Shown: positions 32,023-47,000 of the stretch, in pieces
Layout of the letters: the number at the start of each line of letters is the position of its first letter
How positions within the stretch are numbered: the first letter of the stretch is position 1
The notes under the pieces: generated by a model
What the model was told of the DNA's origin: nothing
Database searches by the model: none
The model's input: the letters and a program-made list of their open reading frames with translations, nothing else
Program-made: the position numbers and the translations under genes
Assembly (NCBI GenBank): GCA_964019055.1
Contig: OZ025224.1
Location: 1,281,001 to 1,345,000, forward strand
DNA from: Anthopleura xanthogrammica
Taxonomy: Eukaryota > Cnidaria > Anthozoa > Actiniaria > Actiniidae
DNA length: 64,000 bases
Direction of reading: 5' to 3'

Positions 32023-35000
32023 CTAAAACACTCTCATGGCTTCTCCCCAGTAAGCGATATTGAAGATAAGAAAGCCACCAGGAAAGAGTATCAGTGAGTA
32101 CTCATCTAACGCAAGAAGAAAGTCTTCCCTGTAGATGAAAGCTTTGATAGCATTCCACAGGATATTTTGACTACTGATGCGGTAACTTCGAGTCAGTCTT
32201 GGCGGGAAAACAAGAGTGCGATCGTGATCGGTACCCACACTGGCATTTTCCTGAATAAGAAAAATACAATAGAACAATTTTCTCTCATGTGCAATCGTTA
32301 AACAAAGAAATGATACTCTAGGAAATGACACTTGGTCTGAAATCGGAAAATATTGCGTTCAGGACTTTTATCAGCTGATTGAAACCCATGCAGCAATAAG
32401 GACCACAGGGTACCCATTTCGTAAAATGTTTCGTACCTTATTCAGGCTCTCTTCAAGGGATGTTTCTTCTCGTGTCTTTTTTATTCGGTTGCCTAGTAGC
32501 AGCACGATGGCGTATTCCAAGAGAGAGCAGAACACAAAAAGAAAGCATCCAATCAGATACTGGTCAATCCGCTTGACGTAATTCACCTGTGCGCAAGAAA
32601 GTAATAATACTAAAGAGAATGATTGTTCCGCAAATCTATCTAGATATATTTGTTTATCTAGAAAATATTGCTCTAGAAATATTTCTGATGAACCAGAAGC
32701 GAAATTGTACTTCTGGGTGTCTCAGCATGCATGGCTCCATCGTCGTTCCAAAATTCCCTACTTTTTCTATCCTCCTAACGTTTCACATGCAGCCTTAGCC
32801 ATTATGAGATGGCTATGCCCTTAAGTACAACCACCCTAACCTCAGGGTGCGTTATGTGCATAAGAAATCAGTGATAATATTTCGCTATTGACACTGACTA
32901 GACGGAAAACTAAAACATTGGTCAATAAATATTGAGCATTTTAGAATTCGTACTATACCGCTGTGTTTCGTGATTACAGGCTCATTTACACAGGGATAGC
33001 CACATTTCAGGGTCAGAATATTCACAACGGTAAAGTAAAGAAAGCACAACCTTCATCAATACAAACATTTTGAAATTCCATGGACATTTCAGGGCTCAAT
33101 TATAGTGTCAAAATATTCACCAATACCAACGGTAGAGTAAAGAATGCACGACTTCAAAAATGCAAACACTTTGAAAATCATTGTAACGAATATTCTACGC
33201 AGAAACGAGGTTAACACTGCGTGAATGAATATGCAGTCAAGGAACACACTTGTATTGAACGACTTCGAACCCAGTCTATTGAACGAATCTAAACAGTATC
33301 GCATACCTTAGCAACATGGTTACTTAGCATGGTCAAAATCGTGACAACAGTCAATACTGACGTGACACCTAGCGTGATGCGTGCTGGAGGCTTGTCACGG
33401 GGCAGGACGAACCCAATCCACGATATGATAACAATGATTGCTGATGGGGCGTATGCATGGTAGATGAAATAGCTATAGGTTCTTTGGAACTTGAACGTAG
33501 CGTTGAGACCTGACCAGTTTCCTTTAACGATAAAAAAAATGTCCAAAAATAATTATAATAAAATCTAATAATACTAATAATTCTAACAAAATAATTAATA
33601 ATACACTTTAATAACGTGTCATCTATCTTTAACGTTTTCACACTAATTGTAAATCAAGTTGGAACGAAACCGAGCAGGTCTGGGTACGAGATTGCCTTTT
33701 TTACAGTAGCACGATTATGAGCATGCGCAGAAGAGTCTTTGACGTCTACACTGTTCTGTTAGCTTATTGTTTAAGTGATCCAAACGTTTGAAACTTACCA
33801 ACAACATAGATGTTGTAGGTGTTGGACAGCGTAACATCGTTGAGAATGTATTGAGGAAGGACTTTCAATGAGTTGGGTACTGGTATAAGCCCTTCTTCCC
33901 ACTTGAAGGTGATATGCTTATCGATATAACCATCTGGATGGAAAAATGGAGAAATGGGAATTAGGAAAAGTGAAGGGACGTAAGAAATGGGAAAAGTTGT
34001 ATGTCTGTCAGAGGGCTGTATTGACAGAGAAATGGGACAAGAAAGTATGTAAAGAAAAAGAGGAAAAGAGATGGGAAGGGAAGAAAAGGAAAGGGAAGGA
34101 AAGGAATTGAAAGGAATGAGAAAAAAGGAAAAGAAGGAATAATTGAAAGAAGGAAAAAAGGAATGAAATGAAACAAATGAATGAGTAAGGAAAAAAATAT
34201 GCTTACAACTTTCAAAGATGATAGGACAATACTGGGTATCCATAGGAAACTCTTGAAGGTCCATCGAGCAATATGCCTTAACACTCACCCTGAGGTAAAT
34301 AAAACACAGATCACATAAAGACTCCTTCACATGACACCAAAGCAGCTAAGTTTATAGTAATATATATATTCAAAATTCCAAAGTACGAATAGACCGGTAC
34401 CTCATCGGCTTGGGTGTAATGTTGTCCCATTTCAGACCACGTGTCATTCCCCAGAGTATCATTTCATTGTTAAACGGTTGCGCATGAGAAGACACATGAA
34501 TATGGATACAACTCAAACAAAGAATCTTATTCTCAAGAGAATGACACGTGGTCTGAAATAGGAAAACATTACACCCAAGCCTAATGAGGTCTAATGAAGT
34601 TTATTTACTATACCTCGCATTATACTGGACTTTTCCCTTTGGTCCCAACATAATCATCTGGTTGTCAGTGGTTACGGTGTGGAATTTCGCATCTTTTGCA
34701 TTGACGAAATAAGAGTCAGGCAGCCACACCCTATCCATCACGTGATTACTTAAGAACATTGTATTATTAGCACCGTGGTCCAGTCTCTCATCGGTCCATT
34801 CTTGGCGGAGGAACATGTCAATAGAAAAATCCTGGAACAAACAAATTCATTACAAAGGCTGGCCTTGCACGGTACAAGAAGTAATTTTAACCGCGTTCAA
34901 AAAGTTGTACGTTTAGAGGTTCCGTTTACATGGAACTGTACTATCTAAAATTCAAACGCCCAGCCGTGCAAATTAAACAGAAGGTTACGTGTTAATGGTA

Positions 35001-38000
35001 TAAACTGGTCAAATTTTGGAACGTTTTAAAATGCGTCCAGAACCGTGTAAGGCCAACCACAACTCAAGTCGGCGTTTGATATTCCATCGAGCCTTTATTC
35101 ATTTGAATAATGAGTTCCGGTTCAAAAACAACAAGTATTCGGCCTTGACTGAATATTTTTCGTTGAGACTTTTTTAATTTTATTTTGTTTCCGAGTTCGA
35201 TAAAGTTTAAGGTTTTTTCAAAATAAAGAAAAAGTTTTCAAACAAACTTTCATCGGTCTACTGCCAAGCAATCATAGAATCTAATCTTACATCCGTTGTG
35301 CAGATAGAGGTTTGCAAATTTTTAAAAACAATATCTTTGAGCGTCTCCTTTAGAATAATTAGCAATTTATAAAGCCTTTTTTGAAGGCATTATATATTTT
35401 CTAAGAAAAGCAGGACGTGGCGGTGAATCAATAACAATTCTATTTATTTTGCAATTCTCCAACTTTCATTTTTTTTTTCATTTCTTTGCGTCCCCAGTTC
35501 AAACAAAGGCAGTTAATAGCTGATCGTCAAAGTCAGAGACGCTGAACTTCTAGACACTTTAAGGTACCTTTAATAATCGTATGGTCTGTTTTCCTTTAAG
35601 TTTTGTTTAAATTACGAAAGTGACGACCTGACAAACTGCTTACTTTACTTTACTTTCATTTCTTTGCGTTCCCAGTTCGAACAAAGGAAGATACTGATCG
35701 CCACAGTCAGAGACGCTGAACTTCTAGATACTCTAACTGAGGTATGTTTAATAATTTTATGGTCTGTTTTCGATTGTTTGTAATTTTTTGCTTCAATTAC
35801 CGAAAGTAAGAAGTAATATTCCAAAAGGGAGTGTTTTATACCCATATTCATCTCCTCTGAGAATATAATTGAAGTGCGATTAGAAACACTCTTGGTCAGA
35901 GCAAAAGTTTTGACCAAATCTAAGGAATATCTTAGTAGCGATTGGGATACTGAAGAATCTAACTCACCTCGAAGCTCTCGATGCACCTATTATATGCATG
36001 GACCGATTCATAGGTGTTCAGCTATAGCTATAACGTTGAACAACCAGTCTAGATCTCTCGTATTATTTAGTTATGTATAATTTCTGATCATCCATATGAG
36101 CCATGTATGAGTAACTAGAAATAATTCGATATTCTCCATTCAACAGATATTCATTACAACTCTAAACTACCCAAGAATCTCGTTTAAAATGGTGGAAAAT
36201 CCAATAAAAAAGAATGAAATTGTTAGATCATTTCTTGTAACTTCTATGTATACAGTGCCAGTAGGTTGGCCTCATTGGACAGTAGTCGTATGCGAGATCA
36301 TCTATTTTGATGAAGGTGACGACGAATGGGTATTTCATAAGGTCTACAGAAATGATGGTGACGACCATGCTGAAATAAAGCTTATTGGATATCTTAAAGA
36401 TGATTCGCGTGTAAACAGTTCGAACCAAATCAAAATTAAGGTTTATCAGAACTATTCACCCTGTAGCGATTGTGCTAAGGAAATAATGCAGTACATGGAA
36501 GAAGAAAGGAGAAAAGAAAACAGAGAAGTTGAAATGACCATTACATTTGCAAACTTCTATAAAACACATGTTTATGGAATTAATACCCAGAAGAAGGCAG
36601 AGGCAAACATTTTGGGGTTGATAGGGCTGTATGAACAACCTGACGTGGAACTTCAATTGCTTGGAGTGCATGTAAAATGGAAAACATTCCTAAACATGAG
36701 TGAGATTTCTAGTCTTACTGATGATGAAAAGAAAGTGTGTTTGAGGAAGGCTGACTCACGAAAGAGAAAAAGGAGAGAAGTGCAAGATCAGTGAGTCTGG
36801 GGCGACATCTTCAGGGTCAATGAAATTACATCAAAACTCGATAGAAATAGGATCAGTCAGCTGCGTGATGAGTTACGATGGCAAACAGAAAATAGGGACG
36901 CGGAAGATGACGATACCTTGGACAGAAACGTTTCGGTCCAAGACCTTACATCAACACTTCGCAGTTACCAACTCACTGATTAAAATCGGGCAATTGAAGA
37001 TATCGCTTAGCAACTGATTCCACTGTAAGGGACACATATTCAGCACAGAAACATGATTGCATGAGATTAATTTCATTATTATTATTCCATTATTTCATAA
37101 TTTAAAACAAACAACAACGGGCGAGAAATCGGTTCATTATCGTATCGTCAGCACATGGAATGATATATGTTCAAGTATTAAGATAAGTAAAACCGGTTTG
37201 ACGGGCTTTAAATTAAATATAAGGTGAGGGGATATCTCTAGAAAACCTTTTGATTACGAGCTTACCTAGTTTTCAGCCTAATTTTAAACTACATCATGTG
37301 CAATTAGTTATTAGATGATTGACTTTTGGTATTTTAACTTAGTACTTTATTAGATAACTTGCTATTGGTGTAGGTATTATTGGTATTTCAGTTTTCAGTA
37401 TTTTATCAAATGAATTAGTATTTTAATTATTATGGTAAATCTTTAAAGTATTATCTTTATAGTTTCTTTCAGTATTTTGTTATATTGCATTATTCATTGT
37501 TGATATAGCTTGCTTACTCACATTACAATAACATTAATAGTATCGATAGATGACAAGGTTAATCCAACGTGTCATAGCAAATTGTAGGAGGTGCTTTATC
37601 CTCAGATAAAAACAATTACTGTAGCATATTGTAAGGGTTCAGTGTTATAGATGAATAAAATCGAGAAAATCTCAGTTGTGTGAATTTTGTAGTTTATGAA
37701 GAGAAGAGAAGTGAAAAGAAGAGAAGACAAGACAAGAATAAGACAAGAGAAGACAAGAGAAGACAAGAGAAGACAAGAGAAGACAAGAGAAGACAAGAGA
37801 AGACAAGAGAAGACAAGAGAAGACAAGAGAAGACAAGAGAAGACAAGAGAGCTTCAACTCTTTGTGCGTCTCCTTTAACTTGAATAGTTGTGTCCAGACC
37901 AATAAATAAAGCATTCTTTGAGGATGTAATTTTCTTGGAAAAGCAGGACGATCATATCAATAACAAGGCTATCACGGCCTAATAAGGCAATGGTAGCTGT

Positions 38001-41000
38001 GACCCTATCATCTTGACTTTACTTTCACTTTCACATGTGTTCAAACAAAGGAAGTAAGCAGCTAATCGTACAGTTAGAGACGCTTTAAGGTAGCTTTAAT
38101 AATCTTATGGTCTGTTTTCCTTTAAGTTTTGCTTCAATTACTGAAAGTGACGAACCGACAAACAGCTTAATTTACTTTACTTTCATTTCTTTGCGTCCCC
38201 TGCAGTTCAAACAAAGGAAGTTTGTAGCTGATCTCCACAGACAGAGACGCTGAACTTCTAGACGCTTTAAGGTACGTTTAATAATCTTATGGTCTGTTTT
38301 CCTTTACGTTTTGCTTCAATTACTGAAAGCCGGTGATGAACCGACAAACAGCTTAGTTCACATTCATTTCTTTGTATCCCCAGTTCGAACAAAGGAAGTT
38401 ACTGATCGCCACAGACAGAGACGCTGAACTTCTAGACACTTGACTCAGTAAGGTACGTTTAATAATCTGTTTACCTTTAAGTTTCGCTTCAGCTACTGAA
38501 AGGAAGAAGTATTATTCCAAAAAGGGAGTGTTCTTTTATGCCCATATCCAACTCGTACCGAGAGTTGACCATCAAAATCTAAGCAAGCCAATGCTGGTAT
38601 AAAAGTTGTCGAGCTTCAAGACATAAAGAAACTGAGAAACAAATATTTCTTTAATATCGATATTGCGATTGGAATACTAAAGTGTAAAGTCTAATGGGAT
38701 AGCTTACTATCGCTTGGGATAGTAATCCAACTTACTAATAAGCTCTCAATGTACTAGTTAATTATGGATCGGTATACGATACCTGTTGATGCTCTTTGGG
38801 TCAGCTATCAAAGTCAAACTGTCAATCACGCTATCCAACCCGGTGAACTACGATGTGAAAGGGACGGGCGTACCTTCGTTATTTGGTACATCTTAAGGTG
38901 TTCAAACGAAAAACTTATTAAAATGCAGTAAAATTAGCATTATTTGGTACCATTTAGGGGTGAAAATTGCGATTGTTATGACTACGAGAAAGAGAATTTT
39001 GGTACCCTTTACTTGATAATGACAAAAAATGTGATCTAGTACTAGCATTTCTACAGAGTAGCTATTCGTCCACTGAAATTCTAATCTGGAATTTATAGAA
39101 GTTGATTTTTGTAGAGGAAGGAAAGCCGGAGAACCCGGAGAAACCCTTGAAGCACAGGAGAGAACCATCTACCAACTCTACTATTAATGTATTAAATATT
39201 AATCCCGCCAGGTGCTTGGATTGTCCCCAGTTCAAACAAAGGCAGTTAGTAGCTGATCGTCAAATTCAGAGACGCTGAACTTCTAGACACTTTAAGGTAC
39301 GTTTAATAATCTTATGGTCTGATTTCGATCCTTTGATTTTTTAAAGTTTTGATTCAATTACTGAAAGTAAGAAGTAATATTCCAAAAGGGAGTGTTTTAT
39401 ACCCATATTCACCTCCTCTGAGAATATAATTGAAGTGCGATAATAAAACGCTCTTGGTCAGAGCAAAAGTTTTGACCAAATCTAAGGAATATCTTAGTAG
39501 CGATTGGGATACTGAAGAATCTAACTCACCTCGAAGCTCTCGATGCAACTACTATATACGTGAACGGGTCATACAGCTATCAGTTTGAGTATAGTCAAGC
39601 AAGTTGAATAGCTAGTCGATCTCTAGCATTATTTAGTTAATATCTATTTCTGATGATACATATCATCATGACTTGCATGCATGGTAAAACAGTACTGAGC
39701 AATTATTGATAAGTCGATATTCTCCATTCAACAGATATTCGTTACAACTCTAAACTACCCAAGAATCTCGTTTAAAATGGCGCCAGATCCAATAACAAAC
39801 GAGGACATTTTGGATAGATTTCTTATTACTTTGATGTATGGAGACAATATTGGTGATTGGCCTCATGTGACAATAGCTGCATGCAAGATCATCTTTACTG
39901 ATGAAGATGGCAACGAACTGCCAGTACTTCATCAGGTCTACAGAAATGAAGTTGATAAACATGCTGAAGTAAAGCTGATTGAATATCTTCGATGGGATCC
40001 AGCCGCATTACAGGCCAGGGAAATTAAAATTGAGGTTTATATCAACTACTCACCCTGTAGCGAGTGTGCTGACACAATACTGGACTATATAAAAGCAATG
40101 AAATTACTAAAGAGAGAAATTACAATGACCATTGTATTTGCCAATTTTTATAAGATATATCCAAACAACCTTAATACCCACCCAAACGTTTTGGGGTTGA
40201 TAAGTCTGTATAACCAACCTGGGGTGGAACTTCGATTGCTTGGAGTACATGTAGGATGGGAAACATTTCTTGACATGGGTGAGTTTTTTAATCCTGAAGA
40301 GGATAAGAATGAGTGTTTGGATAAGGCTGACTCACCACAAAGAAACACGAGAAAAGAGCAAGATCAGAATTTCTGGAACGACATCTTTGGGGTCGAAGAA
40401 ATTGCATCAGGAGTAGGAGAACTATAGGAGTAGGATCCCTTAGCTGTCTGATGAGTGAAAAATGGAAGGGCTTACGCTTAGCAAGTGATTCCACTGTAAG
40501 GGACACATATTCAGCATAGAAACATGATTGCATGAGATTAATTTCATTATTATTATTCCATTATTTCATAATTTAAAACAAACAACAACGGGCGAGAAAT
40601 CGGTTCATTATCGTATCGTCAGCACATGGAATGATATATGTTCAAGTATTAAGATAAGTAAAACCGGTTTGACTGGCTTTAAATTAAATTGAAGGTGAGG
40701 GGATTTCTCTTGAAAACCTTTTGTTTACGACCTTACCTAGTTTTCAACCTAATTTTAAACTACATCATGTGCAATTAGTTATTAGATGATTGACTTTTGG
40801 TATTTTAACTTAGTACTTTATTAGATTACTTGCTATTGGTGTAGGTAGGATTGGTATTTTAGTTTTCAGTATTTTATCAAATGAATTAGTATTTTAATTA
40901 TTATGGTAAATTTTTAAAGTATTATCTTTATAGTTTCTTTCAGTATTTTGTTATATTGCATTATTTCATTGTTAATATAGCTTCCTTACTCACATTACAA

Positions 41001-44000
41001 TAACATTAATAGTATCGATAGATGACAAGGTTAATCCAACGTGTCATAGCAAATTGTAGGAGGTGCTTTATCCTCAGATAAAAACAATTACTGTAACATA
41101 TTGTAAGGGTTCAGTGTTATAGATGAATAAAATCGAGAAAATCTCAGTTGTGTGAATTTTGTAGTTTATGAAGAGAAGAGAAGGGAAGAGAAGAAAAGAG
41201 AAGAGAGCATCAACTCTTTGTGCGTCGACTCCTTTAACTTGAATAGTTGTGTCCAGACCAATAAATAAAGCATTCTTTAAGGATGTAATTACTGGGTTGC
41301 TATGGTAGCAAACCAGTCTTAAAATGAGATCCGTTTTTCCGTGGTCAGGTATACCATAATTTCACACGTCATGATTGGTCGAGAACTTGTAAACAATGTC
41401 CAATGTCCAATGAAGTGGCCACACGACATCGATGTATTTATAGTGTTGTGTCACCATTAATTCATTCGTTCAGGGTTCGTGAAGTACTAGTTTGTCTGTA
41501 GGCACGTTGCGTACTATTGTCTTTAGGTTTTTTAACACTACGCTTAAACTACTTACAAACACACACGCCGTACGTGGTAGACACACACTAAAAGATGTTA
41601 TTGAGCGATTTTGGAACGGGTTGGTCCACATACTCAAAGAGAGAAGCCTGAGAATCTGTGAGCTATCTTTGAGAATCTATAAGCAAACTAGGTATTGATG
41701 AGAATCGTAGAACTAGACAAAATAGACTAAGAGAATCTATAAACTACCTAGCTATGATCAAGCTAGATCTTACCAGATCTCAGATACAAAAAAATATACT
41801 GAGACAAACTACAGAACGAGAGACAAACTACAAAACGAGTGACAAACAAAGCTTTGATGAAAGCTGACTCCAAGAACTTGTAGAAGTCAGACGAGCTGAT
41901 AGTGATCTACAAGAAAGCGAACTGCAAAGACTCCTTGATGAATATTTTCATTTATGAAAATACAGAAAACAAAAACTGAGGGAAAAACAAATGACCAGTT
42001 AAACACATTTTGGCTAAGAGTATTTACATTGATAAAGCGTTTGTTTTGCAGCGAACAGTTTCGATACTGAAATAGTTATGTTTATTTCATCAGCTAGTCT
42101 TGAAAGGTACTCTAGTAGGTCAAGTAGAAATCTAATACGCGTTAACAAGTCAGTAACGCAACACTAATGTCTTACTAGAATTTAAAATGTTTTTAATAAA
42201 GGGGGACTTTGAACCCAAAAGGAACACTTTGGTAAGAAATAAGAGTATATAGGATTGGTGAGTGGGCGAGCTCTCGCACAGGCAACCCAGTGAACGCTCC
42301 AAGAGCGTCTAGTTTTCTTGGAAAAGCAGGACGATCATATCAATAACAAGGCTATCACGGCCTAATAAGGCAATGGTAGCTGTGACCCTATCATCTTGAC
42401 TTTACTTTCACTTTCACATGCATGGTTCAAACAAAGGAAGTAAGCAGCTAATCGTACAGTTAGAGACTCTTTAAGGTACCTTTAATAATCTTATTGTCTG
42501 TTTTCCTTTAAGTTTTGCTTCAATTACTGAAAGTGACGAACCGACAAACAGCTTAATTTACTTTACTTTCATTTCTTTGCGTCCCCTGCAGTTCAAACAA
42601 AGGAAGTTTGTAGCTAATCGCCACAGACAGAGACGCTGAACCTCTAGACACTTTAAGGTACGTTTAATAATCTGTTTACCTTTAAGTTTCGCTTCAGCTA
42701 CTGAAAGGAAGAAGTATTATTCCAAAAAGGGAGTGTTCTTTTATGCCCATAATCAACTCGTACCGAGAGTTGACCATCAAAATCTAAGCAAGCCAATGCT
42801 GGTATAAAAGTTGTCGAGCTTCAAGACATAAAGAAACTGAGAAACAAATATTTCTTTAATATCGATATTGCGATTGGAATACTAAAGTGTAAAGTCTAAT
42901 GGGATAGCTTACTATCGCTTGGGATAGTAATCCAACTTACTAATAAGCTCTCAATGTACTAGTTAATTATGGATCGGTATACGATACCTGTTGATGCTCT
43001 TTGGGTCAGCTATCAAAGTCAAACTGTCAATCACGCTATCCAACCCGGTGAACTACGATGTGAAAGGGACGGGCGTACCTTCGTTATTTGGTACATCTTA
43101 AGGTGTTCAAACGAAAAACTTATTAAAATGCAGTAAAATTAGCATTATTTGGTACCATTTAGGGGTGAAAATTGCGATTGTTATGACTACGAGAAAGAGA
43201 ATTTTGGTACCCTTTACTTGATAATGACAAAAAATGTGATCTAGTACTAGCATTTCTACAGAGTAGCTATTCGTCCACTGAAATTCTAATCTGGAATTTA
43301 TAGAAGTTGATTTTTGTAGAGGAAGGAAAGCCGGAGAACCCGGAGAAACCCTTGAAGCACAGGAGAGAACCATCTACCAACTCTACTATTAATGTATTAA
43401 ATATTAATCCCGCCAGGTGCTTGGATTGTCCCCAGTTCAAACAAAGGCAGTTAGTAGCTGATCGTCAAATTCAGAGACGCTGAACTTCTAGACACTTTAA
43501 GGTACGTTTAATAATCTTATGGTCTGATTTCGATCCTTTGATTTTTTAAAGTTTTGATTCAATTACTGAAAGTAAGAAGTAATATTCCAAAAGGGAGTGT
43601 TTTATACCCATATTCATCTCCTCTGAGAATATAATTGAAGTGCGATAATAAAACGCTCTTGGTCAGAGCAAAAGTTTTGACCAAATCTAAGGAATATCTT
43701 AGTAGCGATTGGGATACTGAAGAATCTAACTCACCTCGAAGCTCTCGATGCAACTACTATATACGTGAACGGGTCATACAGCTATCAGTTTGAGTATAGT
43801 CAAGCAAGTTGAATAGCTAGTCGATCTCTAGCATTATTTAGTTAATATCTATTTCTGATGATACATATCATCATGACTTGCATGCATGGTAAAACAGTAC
43901 TGAGCAATTATTGATAAGTCGATATTCTCCATTCAACAGATATTCGTTACAACTCTAAACTACCCAAGAATCTCGTTTAAAATGGCGCCAGATCCAATAA

Positions 44001-47000
44001 CAAACGAGGACATTTTGGATAGATTTCTTATTACTTTGATGTATGGAAACAATACTGGTGTTTGGCCTCATGTGACAATAGCTGCATGCAAGATCATCTT
44101 TACTGATGCTGATGACAACGAACTGCCAGTACTTCATCAGGTCTACAGAAATGAAGTTGAACATGCTGAAGTAAAGCTGATTGAATATCTTCGATGGGAT
44201 CCAGTCGCATTACAGGCCAGGGAAATTAAAATTGAGGTTTATATCAACTACTCACCCTGTAGCGAGTGTGCTGACACAATACTGGACTATATAAAAGCAA
44301 TGAAATTACTAAAGAGAGAAATTACAATGACCATTGTATTTGCCAATTTTTATAAGATATATCCAAACAACCTTAATACCCACCCAAACGTTTTGGGGTT
44401 GATAAGTCTGTATAACCAACCTGGGGTGGAACTTCGATTGCTTGGAGTACATGTAGGATGGGAAACATTTCTTGACATGGGTGAGTTTTTTAATCCTGAA
44501 GAGGATAAGAATGAGTGTTTGAATAAGGCTGACTCACCACAAAGAAACACGAGAAAAGTGCAAGATCAGAATTTCTGGAACGACATCTTTGGGGTTGAAG
44601 AAATTGCATCAGGAGTAGGAAAACTATAGGAGTAGGATCCGTTAGCTGCCTGATGAGTGAAAAATGGAAGGGCTTACGCTTAGCAAGTGATTCCACTGTA
44701 AGGGACACATATTCAGTACAGAACAAGATTGCATGAGATTAATTAATTATTATTATTCCATTATTTCATAATTTAAAACAAACAACACGGGCGAGAAATC
44801 GGTTCATTATCGTATCGTCAGCACATGGAATGATATATGTTCAAGTATTAAGATAAGTAAAACCGGTTTGACTGGCTTTAAAATAAATTGAAGGTGAGGG
44901 AATATCTCTAGAAAACCTTTTGATTACGACCTTACCTAGTTTTCAACCTAATTTTAAACTACATCATGTGCAATTAGTTATTAGATGATTGACTTTTGGT
45001 ATTTTAACTTAGTACTTTATTAGATTACTTGCTATTGGTGTAGGTAGGATTGGTATTTTAGTTTTCAGTATTTTATCAAAAAAATTAGTATTTTAATTAT
45101 TATGGTAAATCTTTAAAGTATTATCTTTATAGTTTCTTTCAGTATTTTGTTATATTGCATTATTTCATTGTTAATATAGCTTCCTTACTCACATTACAAT
45201 AACATTAATAGTATCGATAGATGACAAGGTTAATCCAACGTGTCATAGCAAATTGTAGGAGGTGCTTTATTCTCAGATAAAAACAATTACTGTAACATAT
45301 TGTAAGGGTTCAGTGTTATAGATGAATAAAATCGAGAAAATGTCAGTTGTGTGAATTTTGTAGTTTATGAAGAGAAGGGAAGGAAGAGAAGAGAAGAGAA
45401 GAGAAGAGAAGAGAAGAGAAGAGAAGAGAAGAGAAGAGAAGAGAAGAGAAGAGAAGAGAAGAGAGCTTCAACTCTTTTTGCTTCTCCTTTAACTTGAATA
45501 GTTGTGTCCAGACCAATAAATAAAGCATTCTTTGAGGGTGTAATTTTCTTGGAAAAGCAGGACGATCATATCAATAACAAGGCTATCACGGCCTAATAAG
45601 GCAATGATAGCTGTGACCCTTATCATCTTGACTTTACTTTCACTTTCACTTTCACTTTCACATGCATGGTTCAAACAAAGGAAGTTAGCAGCTTATCGTA
45701 CAGTTAGAGACGCTTTAAGGTACCTTTAATAATCGTATGGTCTGTTTTCCTTTAAGTTTTGCTTCAATTACTGAAAGTGACGAACCGACAAACAGCTTAC
45801 TTTACTTTACTTTCATTTCTTTGCGTCCCCTGCAGTTGAAACAAAGGAAGTTTGTAGCTGATCGCCACAGACAGAGACGCTGAACTTCTAGACACTTTAA
45901 GGTACGTTTAATAATCTGTTTACCTTTAAGTTTCGCTTCAGCTACTGAAAGGAAGAAGTATTATTCCAAAAAGGGAGTGTTTTATGCCCATTCCAACTCG
46001 TAGCGAGAGTTGACCATCAAAATCTAAGCAAGCCAATGCTGGTATAAAAGTTGTCGAGCTTCAAGACATAAAGAAACTGAGAAACAAATATTTCTTTAAT
46101 ATCGATATTGCGATTGGAATACTAAAGTGTAAAGTCTAATGGAATAGCTTACTATCGCGAAAATTTCAATTGTTATGACTACGAGAAAGAGAATTTTGGT
46201 ACCCTTTACCTGATAATGACAAAAAATGTGATTTAGTACTAGCATTTCTACAGAGTAGCTATTCGTCCACGGAAATTCTAATCTGGAATTTAGAAGTTGA
46301 ATTTTGCAGAGGGAGGAAAGCCGGAGAACCAAGAGAAAAATCCTTAAAGCACAGGAGAGAACCAACTAGTAACCCTACTATTAATGTATAAAATAGTAAT
46401 CCCGCCAGGTGCTTGGATTGTTTTCCGAGAAAATTTTGTTTGGAGAAACATAATCACATCACTCGAACTCTGCTATTCTGTCCCGGGGGGGGGGGGGGGG
46501 GGGGGTACTCCCCTTTATTTGCTATACGGGTATGTGCCGCCCGATAGGGTATGGTTTTTTGGCTTTTAGGTCTGGGGTAGGGTATCATTTTTTTACAATT
46601 TGTCTGGGGAAGGGTAAGGTTTTTGTCTGGGATAGGGTAACTTTTTGACATTTGTTCTGGGATAAGGTTATGTTTTAGTTGTTTTAGCCTGCTAGGCTAC
46701 GTTTTCTGCCGGCACAAACATTTAAATTCAATTAAACAATTGCCAAATAGTTATTGAAATCTATTGAGTTTAGTCTGGGATAGGGTTTACAATTCTTAGG
46801 TTTAGTCTGGGGTAGGGTCAGGGTTTTGAGGATCTGGCGGTACACCCCCACCCAAGTTGGGGTGGTAGTACCCCCCCCCCCCCCCGGGTATTCTGTCTTC
46901 CATTTTTTTTAAATTGAATACATAAGATTCCAATTCAATCTATGAATTTGCTGTGCCCGTCTTGACTCTTGAAAAAATAGCAACAAATTTATATTCATAT

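Larger units (their letters stand above)
36953..45020. repeat. Segmental duplication, copy B (partner 1-8050)
   Basis: See copy A. It includes the genes at 39777 and 43982 and the second Helentron-like element. Confidence 0.85.
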
